Positions 1-11,678 of a stretch of DNA of 64,000 nt are shown piece after piece (position 1 is the stretch's first letter; the number at the start of each line of letters is the position of its first letter). The position numbers were made by a program, and so were the translations under genes. The notes beneath the pieces are model-generated. The model was not told the DNA's origin, did not search any database, and worked only from the letters and a program-made list of their open reading frames with translations. Origin of the DNA: Rhizobium leguminosarum (GTDB lineage Bacteria; Pseudomonadota; Alphaproteobacteria; Rhizobiales; Rhizobiaceae); contig NZ_CP025012.1 of the NCBI RefSeq assembly GCF_002953715.1, positions 4,575,001 through 4,639,000 of the forward strand. The letters are read 5' to 3'.

Positions 1-2489
<2,489 letters not shown>

Positions 2490-2720
2490 TGACTATGCTC
2501 ATCGAACTCCCGGCAAACACATCGTGTTTGTCCGGATCGATGTGCCAGACCTTTGTCCTGACGCGCCAATGGCGCTGCGGACGGCCCGCCAAACGATTGG
2601 CGACGGCCTCTGGCCTGTATGGGTGCCACAAGCACCCGCAGCCGGAAGAGATCGAAAGACGTGTTCAAAAAAGAAAACAGGCTAACGCCTGCCAGCTTCT
2701 CAAAACATATAGTTGCGCTT

Positions 2721-2843
2721 TGCCGACCTGGTGGTTATGGCGGGGTGGCTGCACCCGTTCCCTTTCCGAACACGGCCGTGAAACGCCCCTGCGCCCATGG
2801 TACTTCGTCTTAAGACGCGGGAGAGTAGGTCGCTGCCAGGTCT
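2721..2843 (+). rRNA. 5S ribosomal RNA
   Basis: About 120 nt with complementary ends (GACCTGG at the start, CCAGGTC at the end). The internal blocks are typical of 5S: CCCGTTCCCTTTCCGAACACGG, then a CCCATGGTACT stretch and GGGAGAGTAGGTCGCTGCC (each only partly quoted). It sits between 23S and tRNA-fMet, the usual alphaproteobacterial order. The ends are good to a few bases. Confidence 0.95.
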
Positions 2844-2901
2844 GCAAAACGCAACTAATCAATCTTCTCATCACAACCTACGGCCCATGCCGTCACAAAA
2901 G

Positions 2902-2924
2902 GGCCGCTCACAAAGCGGCCTTTC
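2902..2924 (+). terminator. hairpin after 5S rRNA
   Basis: The inverted repeat GGCCGCT-CACAA-AGCGGCC is followed by TTTCG. This is a plausible rho-independent terminator or processing hairpin between 5S and tRNA-fMet. The T-run is short, so readthrough into the tRNA is possible. Confidence 0.6.
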
Positions 2925-2965
2925 GTGTTATAATACTGCAGCAAATCCCATCGATTTGCACATGG

Positions 2966-3042
<77 letters not shown>

Positions 3043-3128
3043 AATCCTCTCTGAAGATCAGCAACTACCTTCTTATCGCTCGCGGAAAAGCTTCGCTTTC
3101 CCTGGCGATGGTAGCTCCTCGTTCGCAA

Positions 3129-3186
3129 AGCTCACCATAACCTGAAGGGTCCGAAGGACGGTTCAAATCCTGCCCCCGCAACCAAA
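3129..3186 (+). repeat. degenerate duplicate of the tRNA-fMet 3' half
   Basis: The segment repeats the anticodon-arm-to-CCA half of the upstream tRNA. Its last 27 nt (3160-3186) are identical to 3018-3044. The 5' part keeps ATAACCTGAAGG but carries small insertions and substitutions. There is no 5' half, so it cannot fold as a tRNA. Direct repeats of a tRNA 3' end about 142 bp apart resemble an attachment-site scar left by an integrative element, although simple duplication is equally possible. Confidence 0.8.
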
Positions 3187-3203
3187 ATACATAAGACAAT
3201 ATG

Positions 3204-3230
3204 CAAAAGCCCGCCTCGTGCGGGCTTTTT
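3204..3230. terminator. bidirectional terminator
   Basis: AAAAGCCCGC-CTCGT-GCGGGCTTTTT is a perfect stem flanked by an A-run on the left and a T-run on the right. It can end the rrn/tRNA transcript (+) and the convergent gene that stops at 3285 (-). Confidence 0.85.
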
Positions 3231-3284
3231 GCGTTGCTGTTTTTGTGTCTAGAGTCTGGCATGCCGCGTAAGCGGAGAATCTCG

Positions 3285-4937
3285 TCAATGCAGACGCGGC
3301 CGGCGTCGCTCGCTGAGCTGCCGTCCCCGGTTCCAGCGGGCGATGGTCTCCGGCACGACGTCCGTCTTGCGTGCGGCGGGCTCGGCGAGCGAGCGCAGGC
3401 GTTCGAGGGCGGCACTCGCCTTGGCGGCATAATCGAGTGCGGCCGGATCGTCCGAATGCACGTCCTGGATCGCGGCGAAGACGGTCTCCGCCTCGGCCAG
3501 CCGTTTGCTGGCCGCAAGGGCGATACCGCGCTTGTAATGCGCCTGGATGAGATGCGGCCCGATCTCGCCGACCCGGCGGAAAGTCTCTGCGGCCTGCTCA
3601 TATTGATGCAGGGCAAGCTGCGTGTCGCCAAGCCGCATCTGGATCGGCGTCGGATCGGGCGATTGCTCTACGAGAGCCTTGTAGGCAGCCAGTGCCTCCG
3701 TCAGCTTGCCTCGGTCAAACAGCAGATTGGCGAGCCCGAATTCCGCGCCGGTATGGCCTGGAGCCGATTGCAGGACCTGGTTGAAGGCGATCTCCGCCTT
3801 GCTCCGGGCTCCGTTGCGGTACATGTCGAGCGCCTGTTCATAGACGAAACGAATGCTGCGCGGGTTGAGCACACCATGCAGATTCTGGCCGTTGCGGGTG
3901 CGGAACAGGGTGCAGCTGATCCGCCTTTCCTCCGCCCCGAACATGTATTTATAGGGTTCGTTTCCACGCAGGAAGTCATAGGTTTTGAAGCCCTGCTCGA
4001 TCGCCCGCCGGATGCAGTAGCCATGTAGGATGAGGCCGGGAGGCGGCGTCTTCCAGTTCTCGTCGCGGCCGGTGATATAGAAGAGAATGGCCTTCTTCTG
4101 CCGGTCGACGATATTCGCCAGCGCGCCGAGCGGCTGGTCGCCATGCCAAAACACCGGCACCTCGAGATTGCCGCAGTTGAAGCTGTCCATCAGCATCTCG
4201 CGCGTGGTGATGATCAGCCGCTCGGTCCGCTCCGCGCCTTTGCGGTCGCTCCATTTGATCCGCCAGAGATTGAAGAGGATGTCCATGTCCCGATCGATGG
4301 TCTCGGGAGTTGCCATCGTGATCCGGTAAATATCGTCGCCTTCGACCTTGCGCAGGAACCGCCGGAGCTTCTGGCGCGTTTGGCTGCTCATGCGCTGCTC
4401 GAGATAGTCGTCGAAGCTTGCCGGCAGGGGGACGATAGGACAGATCGTATTGTCGATATTCTCGCTGTTCTTGGGCGAGCTGTCGCGAAACAGCACCTCC
4501 CGTCCCCGCAGCGCCTCGATCATCTTCTCGCGCCGGGCGGCAGGACCGCTGAAATATTCGAGTTTCAGGTCGGTCCAGTTCTGATGTTTGAGAAACGAAG
4601 CAAAACCGGCAATGGCATGATGCTCGTAATCCGGCCTGACGATGAGACCGGTATAATCGGCCGCAAAATTCCCGGCCATCATGATCTCGTCGTAGAAGAG
4701 CCCGGTCTTCTCGTTCAGATGCGTGATGAGGCGCAGCGGAAAGAAGGCGACATAAGGTGCTTCGGGGTCGCGTTCGCGAAGAGCAAGGATGAACCAGCGG
4801 CGTCTGCGGGATAGGTAATTCTTCAGCCAGATCCAGGAGAGGAAATGCTGCGCGTCGGGATCTTCCATGAAGACCTGATCCCAGTTGTCGCGTACCGCCT
4901 CGAACCCGGCAATGGTGTCGATGATATCTATGCGCAT
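3285..4937 (-). CDS. CelD-like GNAT acetyltransferase with C-terminal TPR repeats
   Basis: A protein of about 550 aa. Residues about 1-350 resemble the CelD/BcsL-type GNAT fold (Acetyltransf_6, FemAB-like). The signature is the block ending YDFLRGNEPYKYMFG just after the acyl-CoA-binding region. Residues about 365-520 form TPR-like helical pairs (AEFGLANLLFDRGKLTEAL, then AHYKRGIALAASKRLAEAE). Family members are linked to polysaccharide decoration or cellulose synthesis, so an acyl transfer onto a surface glycan is plausible but unproven. The ATG at 4937 was chosen because GGGGGGCGGC lies just upstream. An in-frame GTG at 4964 is the alternative. It is transcribed toward the rrn terminator. 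Confidence 0.8.
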   Translation of the reverse strand: MRIDIIDTIAGFEAVRDNWDQVFMEDPDAQHFLSWIWLKNYLSRRRRWFILALRERDPEAPYVAFFPLRLITHLNEKTGLFYDEIMMAGNFAADYTGLIVRPDYEHHAIAGFASFLKHQNWTDLKLEYFSGPAARREKMIEALRGREVLFRDSSPKNSENIDNTICPIVPLPASFDDYLEQRMSSQTRQKLRRFLRKVEGDDIYRITMATPETIDRDMDILFNLWRIKWSDRKGAERTERLIITTREMLMDSFNCGNLEVPVFWHGDQPLGALANIVDRQKKAILFYITGRDENWKTPPPGLILHGYCIRRAIEQGFKTYDFLRGNEPYKYMFGAEERRISCTLFRTRNGQNLHGVLNPRSIRFVYEQALDMYRNGARSKAEIAFNQVLQSAPGHTGAEFGLANLLFDRGKLTEALAAYKALVEQSPDPTPIQMRLGDTQLALHQYEQAAETFRRVGEIGPHLIQAHYKRGIALAASKRLAEAETVFAAIQDVHSDDPAALDYAAKASAALERLRSLAEPAARKTDVVPETIARWNRGRQLSERRRPRLH

Positions 4938-5100
4938 GCCGCCCCCCAATACCCCATACGTCACTCGGGAGGTTTCATTCTAATGGGAAATACCGATCTT
5001 CAAATAAACCGTCCGGATGATTTGCAGGGCTTAAATGTGATTAGTCCTGAGCCGGCGCATAACCCAAAATCGCAATCGGTTTTTGGTAAAATCATGTACA

Positions 5101-5190
5101 GATTCAAAGTGATAGAGCGAACGCGTCCTGGAGGATGCTGCGCTTCAATGTATATCGCCCGAAAGTGTGCAGCGGTTTTGAGAACATGCA
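5101..5190. repeat. degenerate rhizobial intergenic mosaic repeat
   Basis: The block ATTCAAAGTGATAGAGCG followed by a CGCGTCCT segment matches, in inverted orientation, part of the element at 57634-57802. The adjoining AAAGTGTGCAGCGGTTTTG and ACATGCAC segments match the elements near 58312 and 63660. It is a decayed, combined copy in the gap upstream of the acetyltransferase gene. Otherwise the 268-bp gap holds nothing recognisable. Confidence 0.6.
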
Positions 5191-5205
5191 CACATAAGGA
5201 TTAGA

Positions 5206-5697
5206 TCAGAGCTCACCGGCGATCTGCGGGCTCGCATGGATGAAGGCCCAGAGCGTCCGGCTGATGGCGACGATTTCGGCGATCGACTTTTCCAAAAGGT
5301 CGATCTCGCGTGCGTCCATCTGCTCGATCTTGCCGTAACGGATCTCCTTGTCGTCCTCGACGAGCCGCATCAGCTGCGTGCTCGAGATCTCTCCCTTATC
5401 GTCGAAGGAATAGATGCAGTGATTGTACTTGTTGCGTGTCTTGGATTCTTTCTTCAGCCGTGACATGGCCGAAAGGATCGCCTTGCGGTCGGAAGGAGAG
5501 GTCGAAGCGAGCTTGGAAAGCCGTTCGATGAGATCGATCCGGGCGCGCGTCGTGTTGAGCGTCAGGAACACGACGATTGCTGCTTCCTTTTCGACCCGGA
5601 GAAGATGGGCGATGATGTAGATCAGCAGGCTTTCGGTGTTCGTCCAGACATAGTTCAGACGGCCGACCCGCAGCAGGACATCGGACATCGCCGCCAT
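5206..5697 (-). CDS. unknown helical protein with HEPN-like RxxxxH motif
   Basis: 163 aa, rich in predicted helix, with no signal peptide or membrane segment. I do not recognise a named family. Residues 88-93 read RNKYNH. This fits the HEPN signature R-(polar)-x3-H, and it lies between two long helices as in HEPN RNase-like domains. The catalytic reading is inference from a short motif. The start at 5697 (MAAMSDV) is preceded by GGGGAGAAAGGG; an upstream in-frame start at 5745 lacks such a site. It lies 119 bp downstream of the secretion adaptor on the same strand, so it may be co-transcribed or independent. No antitoxin-like partner is adjacent. Confidence 0.7.
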   Translation of the reverse strand: MAAMSDVLLRVGRLNYVWTNTESLLIYIIAHLLRVEKEAAIVVFLTLNTTRARIDLIERLSKLASTSPSDRKAILSAMSRLKKESKTRNKYNHCIYSFDDKGEISSTQLMRLVEDDKEIRYGKIEQMDAREIDLLEKSIAEIVAISRTLWAFIHASPQIAGEL

Positions 5698-5816
5698 GCT
5701 TGACCCTTTCTCCCCGGAGGGGATCCATCCCTCAAGGGATGGCATGTGGACATTACATCAGAACAACGGGCAAGTCCGCCATATTTACCGGACCGCCCAC
5801 GCCGGATAGCGGGCGA

Positions 5817-7175
5817 TCAGCGTTCCTTAAAAGCCCGGGACATGCTGTCGGTGATTGGTTTGCTCAGATATTCGAAGAAGGTGCGTTCCGACGTCTGGAT
5901 CAGCACTTCGGCCGGCATACCGGGAACGGGATGGAAATTGTGCACCCGGGCAATCTCGGAATCAGCTATTGCGACGCGGACGATATAAACGTCCTTGACC
6001 GAAAGCCCCGAGTTTTCCTCGATCGAATCGGCTGAGACGTAGAACACCTTGCCCTGCAGAACAGGGGTCGTGCGCCGGTTGAGCGCCGTGAGGCGGATCG
6101 AGGCCGTCTCTCCCTCATGCAGCTGATCGATCGAGGTGCGCAGCACCTGCGCTTCCAGGATCAGCGGCACATGCGCCGGCAGGATCTCCATGATCGGCTT
6201 GCCTGTGGTGATGACACCGCCGGCTGTGTGAAAATAGGAGCGCACGACCGTGCCTGACACCGGTGAACGAATGGTGGTGCGTTCGAGCACGCCGGCGGCC
6301 TCGCGCATCTGTTCGCGCACGCTGTCCAAATCGGATTCGGCGGTCTCGAGCGCATCGAGTGCCGCCTGCTTGTTGGAATTGACGGCGATGACGGCTTCTT
6401 GACGGAATTTCGCGATCTCCGCCTCGCTCTCGTTGACCTCGCCGTTCAGGCGCGAAATGTCGCCCATCGCATCGGCGATCGCCCGCTCGATCGCCAGCAG
6501 ATCCGTCCTGCGCATGTAGCCGACCTTCACCAGCCGGGCCTTGGAATCACGTTCCTCCGTCAGCAGCGACAGCTGCCTTTCGAAGGATTCCTTCTGGCCG
6601 GTATAGCCGGCAAAGCGGAATTCCAGCGACTGGATGTTCTTCTCGATCAGGTTGAGCTGTTCTTCGAGCTTGATCTGCTTGCTGTGGAAGACGACGTTCT
6701 GGCTCTGGATGATCGCGTTGATGTCGGGATCGCTCACCTCTTTCATCACGATATCGGGAAGTTGGAATTCGCGCAGGCCCTGCGCTTCGGCGCGGAGCCT
6801 CGCGACGACAGCTTCCAGGCGCAGACGGCGAAGCTGCAACATCCGCTCGTTCGAGCGGGATGCTGTGGGATCCAGGGTCAGCAGGATATCGCCTTCCTTG
6901 ACCGTATCGCCTTCGCTGACGCGCATCTCCCTGATGATACCGCCTTCCAGGTGCTGGACGATCTTGTTGTTGCCGGTCGCGACGAAACTTCCCTGCGCGA
7001 TGACGGCCGAAGCGAGCGGTGCCGTCGCCGCCCAGAACCCGAACCCTCCGAACGAGGTGAAGAGAACCGTCAGGCCAACGATGCTGTGCATACGGATCGA
7101 GCGCGGCACGTCGCTATACCATTCGAGCTGCACCGGACCTGATGTCTCCTGCCTTTTCCGTCCCATGTCGTTCAT
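5817..7175 (-). CDS. type I secretion periplasmic adaptor, HlyD family (PrsE-like)
   Basis: 452 aa. A short cytoplasmic N-terminus is followed by one membrane anchor (about residues 31-55) and the biotinyl-lipoyl-like half motif IVQHLEGGIIREMRVSEGD. A long coiled coil spans about residues 105-300, then a second lipoyl half (IRSPVSGTVVRSYFHTAGGVI) and a beta-barrel C-terminus. This is the membrane-fusion protein that bridges an ABC exporter to an outer-membrane TolC channel. No tolC is present here, so the channel must be encoded elsewhere. Its ATG overlaps the exporter stop codon by 4 nt (ATGA), which indicates translational coupling. Confidence 0.95.
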   Translation of the reverse strand: MNDMGRKRQETSGPVQLEWYSDVPRSIRMHSIVGLTVLFTSFGGFGFWAATAPLASAVIAQGSFVATGNNKIVQHLEGGIIREMRVSEGDTVKEGDILLTLDPTASRSNERMLQLRRLRLEAVVARLRAEAQGLREFQLPDIVMKEVSDPDINAIIQSQNVVFHSKQIKLEEQLNLIEKNIQSLEFRFAGYTGQKESFERQLSLLTEERDSKARLVKVGYMRRTDLLAIERAIADAMGDISRLNGEVNESEAEIAKFRQEAVIAVNSNKQAALDALETAESDLDSVREQMREAAGVLERTTIRSPVSGTVVRSYFHTAGGVITTGKPIMEILPAHVPLILEAQVLRTSIDQLHEGETASIRLTALNRRTTPVLQGKVFYVSADSIEENSGLSVKDVYIVRVAIADSEIARVHNFHPVPGMPAEVLIQTSERTFFEYLSKPITDSMSRAFKER

Positions 7176-9472
7176 CCTTCGATGCGCGGTGCTTGTTGAC
7201 CGTTATTGCCGTTGTTCTTGGAAAGCGCCTGCAGCACCTCGATCCTTTCTCCGAACATAGCGACAGTGCCCTCCTTGAGCACGAGGATCTTGTCGACGCA
7301 TTGGAGAAGGGCTGGGCGCTGGGTGATGGTGACAGTGGTAATGCCCTGCTTCTTGGCATGGATCAGCGCCCTGGCAAGCGCTGCCTCGCCTTGTGTATCG
7401 AGGTTCGAATTCGGCTCGTCGAGGACGACGAATTTGGGGTTGCCGAAGAAGGCGCGGGCAAGCGCGATGCGCTGCTTCTGGCCGCCCGAAAGCGGAGCGC
7501 CATCGGCCGCCACGATGGTTTCGTAGCCCTGGGGGAAGCCTGCAATGAGCTCGTGCACGTCGGCCAGCACTGCGGCTTCGTAGATCTGATGATCATCGAC
7601 GTCGTCGCGCATGCGGCAGATATTGGCCTTGATCGTACCGGGAAAGAGCTGCACGTCCTGCGGCAGATAGCCGATGCTTTCGCCGAACTGGCGCTGGTCC
7701 CAGTTGCGCAGATCCATCAGGTCGAGGCGAACATTTCCCGATGTCGGGACGATCGAGCCGACGAGCATCTTGCCGAGCGTCGTCTTGCCGGACCCGGAAT
7801 TACCAATGATCGCGAGCGATTCCCCCTTCCTGAGCGAGAAGGAGATGCCGTTGAGAATGACCTTCTTCTGCGGCGGCGGCACGAAGAGAATGCGTTCGAC
7901 ATCGAGCCGGCCTTCGGGATTGGGAAGGCGCAGGCGCGGGAAGTTCAACGGGGAGTTCAAGAGCAGGCTCTTGATCCTGCCGTAGGCGGCGGCCGACCGG
8001 TTGAACTGGTGCCAGCCTTCGATGGCGCCTTCGATCGGCGCCAGCGCGCGTCCCGATATGATCGAAGAGGCAATCACCATGCCGCCCGTCAGCTCGCCCG
8101 AAAGCGACAGATGCGCGCCCCAGCCGAGCAGGGTGACCTGGGTGATCATGCGGCAGGCCTTCGATATGCCGGAGAAGATGATGTTGCGGTCCTGCGCCTC
8201 GACTTGTGATTTCAGCGAGCCCGCCGTTTCCCGGCCCCACATCTTCACGGCCTCGGGGATCATCGCCATTGCGTTGATGATCTGCGAATTGCGCGACATG
8301 GAATCGAGGTGGAAATTTGCCCGGCTGAGATAGCCGTTGGATTCGGCAAATTGCCGGGCGGTGAATTTCTGGTTCAGATAGGCGATCACGAAAAGCACCG
8401 CGCAGCAGGTCATGATGATGATGCCGAGATGCGGATGCACGAAATAGACGACGACCACGAAGAACGGCATCAGCGGCGCATCGAGAAACGCGATCAGCGT
8501 GCCGGATGTCAGGAAGCCCCGCAAAAGCTGCAGGTCCTGCAGCGTCTGATAATCCTTGCCGCTGCCATGCAGCGATGCCCTCGCCGCAGCGCTGAGGATC
8601 GGCGCGCCGAGCTGCACTTCGAGTTCCACCGCGGTGCGCATCAGGATGAAGCGCCGCACCGAATCCATGAAGGCCTGCAGCAGCACGGCGCCGATCACGG
8701 CGATCGAGAGCATGACGAGCGTATCGATGGAGCGGCTTGTCAGCACCCGGTCGGATATCTGGAAGAGATAGAGCGGGATTGCCAGCAGAAGGACGTTGAT
8801 GGCGATCGTGAACATCATGACGACCACCATGTTGCGTCGCACCGCCGCCATGCCGCGCGAGAGGCTGGCGGCGAAATTCACAGGCTCGCTGCGCTTGTGA
8901 AAACCGCCGCCACTTCCTCCGCCCCCGCCCCCGTCGCCCCCGGGATCGGAATCCTTGCCGTTTCCGCCGCCGCCGGTGCGCAGCCGCCTGTCGTTTTCGC
9001 TGATCGGACCGCTTTCGCCGTCGATGGTCTTGCCGAAGGGCATCGTCGGGCTCGATTTGAGCTCGGTCTTCTCTTTCGGCAGTTCCGGGGCCACCCGCGC
9101 TTCGATCCGCGGTTCGGCCGGTGCTTCCACCGGTTTTGCTGTCGACGGGCTCTGCGCCACCGCGGCAGGAGGCGCTGTTTTCACGTTCGAGGCTTCCGGC
9201 GTCACCGTTTTTTGCGTCAGGGGCGGCTGAGTTGTACTTGCGCCTCCGATATCGGCAGCCTCGCGTGCCGCAACTTCGACCGTCGCCTTGCCGCCATCGG
9301 GAGACGAAGCAACGGCGCCGCTGAGCCTGCGAAGATTCTCGACCGCCTGGTCGATCGCGGAGATGCACACATCGCTCATCGCACCGTCCGAGGGGGCAGC
9401 GGAAGGAATATTGCCCGACCTGAGATCGAGGGCGCTGCCTGCCGCAAAGATTTGTTTTGAAATCTGGTTCAT
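7172..9472 (-). CDS. type I secretion ABC exporter (permease-ATPase, PrsD-like)
   Basis: 766 aa. The C-terminal nucleotide-binding domain shows Walker A GNSGSGKTT (about 557), the signature LSGGQKQRIALARA (about 662) and Walker B FVVLDEP (about 680). A six-helix transmembrane domain covers about residues 215-500. The N-terminal 200 residues are unusual: Ala/Pro/Lys-rich and disordered, ending in a Gly run (GDGGGGGGSGGG). No peptidase C39 domain is present, as expected for exporters of substrates with uncleaved C-terminal signals. The start has CGGAGGAA upstream. It follows the 679-aa repeat protein by 25 bp, which makes that protein the likely cargo. Confidence 0.95.
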   Translation of the reverse strand: MNQISKQIFAAGSALDLRSGNIPSAAPSDGAMSDVCISAIDQAVENLRRLSGAVASSPDGGKATVEVAAREAADIGGASTTQPPLTQKTVTPEASNVKTAPPAAVAQSPSTAKPVEAPAEPRIEARVAPELPKEKTELKSSPTMPFGKTIDGESGPISENDRRLRTGGGGNGKDSDPGGDGGGGGGSGGGFHKRSEPVNFAASLSRGMAAVRRNMVVVMMFTIAINVLLLAIPLYLFQISDRVLTSRSIDTLVMLSIAVIGAVLLQAFMDSVRRFILMRTAVELEVQLGAPILSAAARASLHGSGKDYQTLQDLQLLRGFLTSGTLIAFLDAPLMPFFVVVVYFVHPHLGIIIMTCCAVLFVIAYLNQKFTARQFAESNGYLSRANFHLDSMSRNSQIINAMAMIPEAVKMWGRETAGSLKSQVEAQDRNIIFSGISKACRMITQVTLLGWGAHLSLSGELTGGMVIASSIISGRALAPIEGAIEGWHQFNRSAAAYGRIKSLLLNSPLNFPRLRLPNPEGRLDVERILFVPPPQKKVILNGISFSLRKGESLAIIGNSGSGKTTLGKMLVGSIVPTSGNVRLDLMDLRNWDQRQFGESIGYLPQDVQLFPGTIKANICRMRDDVDDHQIYEAAVLADVHELIAGFPQGYETIVAADGAPLSGGQKQRIALARAFFGNPKFVVLDEPNSNLDTQGEAALARALIHAKKQGITTVTITQRPALLQCVDKILVLKEGTVAMFGERIEVLQALSKNNGNNGQQAPRIEG

Positions 9473-9497
9473 CGTGGTTCCTCCGCAATACTCAAGG

Positions 9498-11537
9498 TCA
9501 CGCGACCATGGCTTGCATTACATCGGCGGGGTGCGCCGACGACCCTGAAAAATCATGTCCGGCATTGATGACGCCGTCCGCGGAATCGCTGCCCGCCGGA
9601 TCGTCATTATCGAGAAAGGCAATGACTTCGTTGGCGAGCCTGTCGTCGGCCGGCTGCGGCTCGGTCGTGTCATGCTCCACCAGCCCGCCCTGAATGAGGA
9701 TGGCGTCTGAATAGAGCTGGCCTGCCAGATAGGTCGTCTGGCCGAAACTGTCGTAGTCGACGATCTCGGCGATGTTGATGACCGCATTGCTGCCTGTGTC
9801 GATCGTAACCGTTGCATCGGGATTGTTGTCGAGGATGGCCGATGCCGCCTGAGTCACATCATCGGAATCGCCGAGAATGCTGACCTGCTTTATGATCGTC
9901 ATGTCGTAGAGATTGCCGGTGATGTAGAGCACGTTGAGACCGGCATATCCCTGGAAATTCACATCGAACGACAGGCCTTCCGGCATATTGGGATCGCGAT
10001 CTTCGATCGCCTTCTGCGCCTCGACCATATAGTCAGGCATGGCCGCGAAGGGGCTGTCCGTCCCGACATTGTGGATCGAGGCGAAATTCCAGATCAGGTT
10101 GTTGCCGGTCTGGATGTCGGCGCCGGGATCAACGCCGTCTTCTGCCCGCACCCAGTCATTGTCGTAGAGCAGCGAGATCTGCGTGATGCTGTTGATGTCG
10201 AGCACATTGCCGCCGATGATCACCAGATCATACTGCATGCCCATCCCGAAAAAGGAGGAGAAGTTGATGGAGGTATTGCCGCCCGTCAGAACCGTGGCTT
10301 CGGATCCCGAGGTGGTTACCGTCATCGTGTCGTTGTCGCTGACGAAGTGATATTGCTCGATCCACTGTACGAAGGAAACGTCGCCATCGATGACGCTGAC
10401 GCGCCAGCTGTTCGGGAACGTCGGCTCGGCAGCATCGCTGTCGGCGTGGCTCGATGCCTCGAAGGTGCTGTGTTCGAAGAGGGCGATATTCTTGGCGACC
10501 GTTCCCGCCTCCTCGGCCGAATGGCCAGATGCGTGCAGCGCCGAGGCGATCTCGTCGTGATCGCTGTAGACGAAGGCCTGGGAGATCGCGTCGATCTGGT
10601 GGTAGTTGCCCATCACCGCGGTGACCGAAGTAATGACGCCGGTGTTGATCACCGCGGCGACGTTGACAAGGAGATTTGCACCGGCGGTCACATCAAGGCT
10701 ACTGCCGCTGGGATCTGTCTGTTCGACGGACGAATTGCTGTCGTCGGGTTCTTCCTGGAGCTTGGCGAGGCCGCGGTCGGGCAGGAAGTCGTCGAGGACG
10801 GGTATATCGGTCTCGGCCTTGCCATTGACGTAGACGATGGGGCCGTCGCCCGCGGGATGGGTGGTGACGAAATGATGAGTCGCGTCGGTGCTGGGCGAGG
10901 TTGCCCCGCTGTCCTCGGTCTTCTGGGCATTCTGGATATAGCTTTCGATATCCTCGGCGATCTTCAGGGCGCCATCATAGGTATCTGTCCGGTGCAGGCT
11001 CGCAAAAGGCGTGAAGATCTCGGCCTCGGTGCTGAAATCCGCGAGCCGCTCGATGACGAAACTCGTGTCTCGAAGGGGATGGACGCCGTCCGTCATATCC
11101 AGATAATCGTCGTCGTAGAGGACGTTGACCTGGAGGACATGACTGATCGCCGAACCAGGCCCGGCAAAGACCGTCAGTTCCGGCTCATCCGTGAGCACGA
11201 TATCCGTCGGCTCGCCGAAATGCGGTAGCGGGATGTCCTTTCCGGCAATCGCCGCCAGCTTCTCGAGGCTCTCCTCGAAGACGCGGCCGAAATGGCGCGT
11301 CGGACCATATTCGATGTCGTAGCTGCCGCTTTTGTAAACGACGCCCGGATCGTAGTCCTTGAGCTGGAGATCGGAAGAGAAGGCGGCGGTAAAGGCATCC
11401 TGATCCGGCAGAACGGGCCCATCCGAGCCCGGTCCTGCGCCCTCGGCATAGTTGGTGCGCAGCCTCATCTCGTCGGTCGTCATCTCGAAGAGACCGATGA
11501 AGTGCGCAATGATTTCCGAAATCTTCTCGATATGCAT
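9498..11537 (-). CDS. putative type I-secreted repeat protein
   Basis: 679 aa, strongly acidic, with no cysteine and no N-terminal signal peptide. All three fit a type I secretion substrate. I do not recognise a family. A degenerate repeat occurs at least four times (about residues 282-330, 419-466, 479-562, 579-625). It has the pattern N-x3-N-hydrophobic-x2-I, then GN/GQ-x-Y/L-D, and then I-x-Q-x3-L-x-D-x-D. A related LYDDDYLDMTDG block lies near residue 140. There are no GGxGxDxUx RTX nonapeptides. The gene sits directly upstream of the exporter and starts after GGGAGGG. It is probably an exported surface or matrix protein; that role is inferred from position and composition. Confidence 0.85.
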   Translation of the reverse strand: MHIEKISEIIAHFIGLFEMTTDEMRLRTNYAEGAGPGSDGPVLPDQDAFTAAFSSDLQLKDYDPGVVYKSGSYDIEYGPTRHFGRVFEESLEKLAAIAGKDIPLPHFGEPTDIVLTDEPELTVFAGPGSAISHVLQVNVLYDDDYLDMTDGVHPLRDTSFVIERLADFSTEAEIFTPFASLHRTDTYDGALKIAEDIESYIQNAQKTEDSGATSPSTDATHHFVTTHPAGDGPIVYVNGKAETDIPVLDDFLPDRGLAKLQEEPDDSNSSVEQTDPSGSSLDVTAGANLLVNVAAVINTGVITSVTAVMGNYHQIDAISQAFVYSDHDEIASALHASGHSAEEAGTVAKNIALFEHSTFEASSHADSDAAEPTFPNSWRVSVIDGDVSFVQWIEQYHFVSDNDTMTVTTSGSEATVLTGGNTSINFSSFFGMGMQYDLVIIGGNVLDINSITQISLLYDNDWVRAEDGVDPGADIQTGNNLIWNFASIHNVGTDSPFAAMPDYMVEAQKAIEDRDPNMPEGLSFDVNFQGYAGLNVLYITGNLYDMTIIKQVSILGDSDDVTQAASAILDNNPDATVTIDTGSNAVINIAEIVDYDSFGQTTYLAGQLYSDAILIQGGLVEHDTTEPQPADDRLANEVIAFLDNDDPAGSDSADGVINAGHDFSGSSAHPADVMQAMVA

Positions 11538-11627
11538 GGTTCGGCCCTCCCATTCGAGATGACGATCGGCCTTGGAGGCGCCCGCCGGGAGCCGTCATGT
11601 GGTCGTCAAATCGTTTTCAAGCAGTCA

Positions 11628-11655
11628 AACTGCACCGGCTTGAGCCGGTGCAGTT
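11628..11655 (-). terminator. intercistronic hairpin in the secretion operon
   Basis: A perfect 13-bp stem (AACTGCACCGGCT / AGCCGGTGCAGTT) with a 2-nt centre. On the minus strand it is followed by TTTGACTGCTT. It lies between the two putative secreted-protein genes and could act as a partial terminator or an mRNA-stabilising hairpin, making the first gene more abundant than the rest. Confidence 0.65.
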
Positions 11656-11678
11656 CTCTTGGTCGTTGGAGGTCAGTG

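Noticed and set aside
3129..3186. Second functional tRNA-fMet
   Set aside because: Only the 3' half is present and the anticodon arm carries insertions; no cloverleaf can form.
5817..9472. Naming the exporter pair prsD/prsE
   Set aside because: The named PrsDE system exports RTX-like glycanases and Rap proteins and sits at a different locus; this pair has an unusual N-terminal extension and different cargo.
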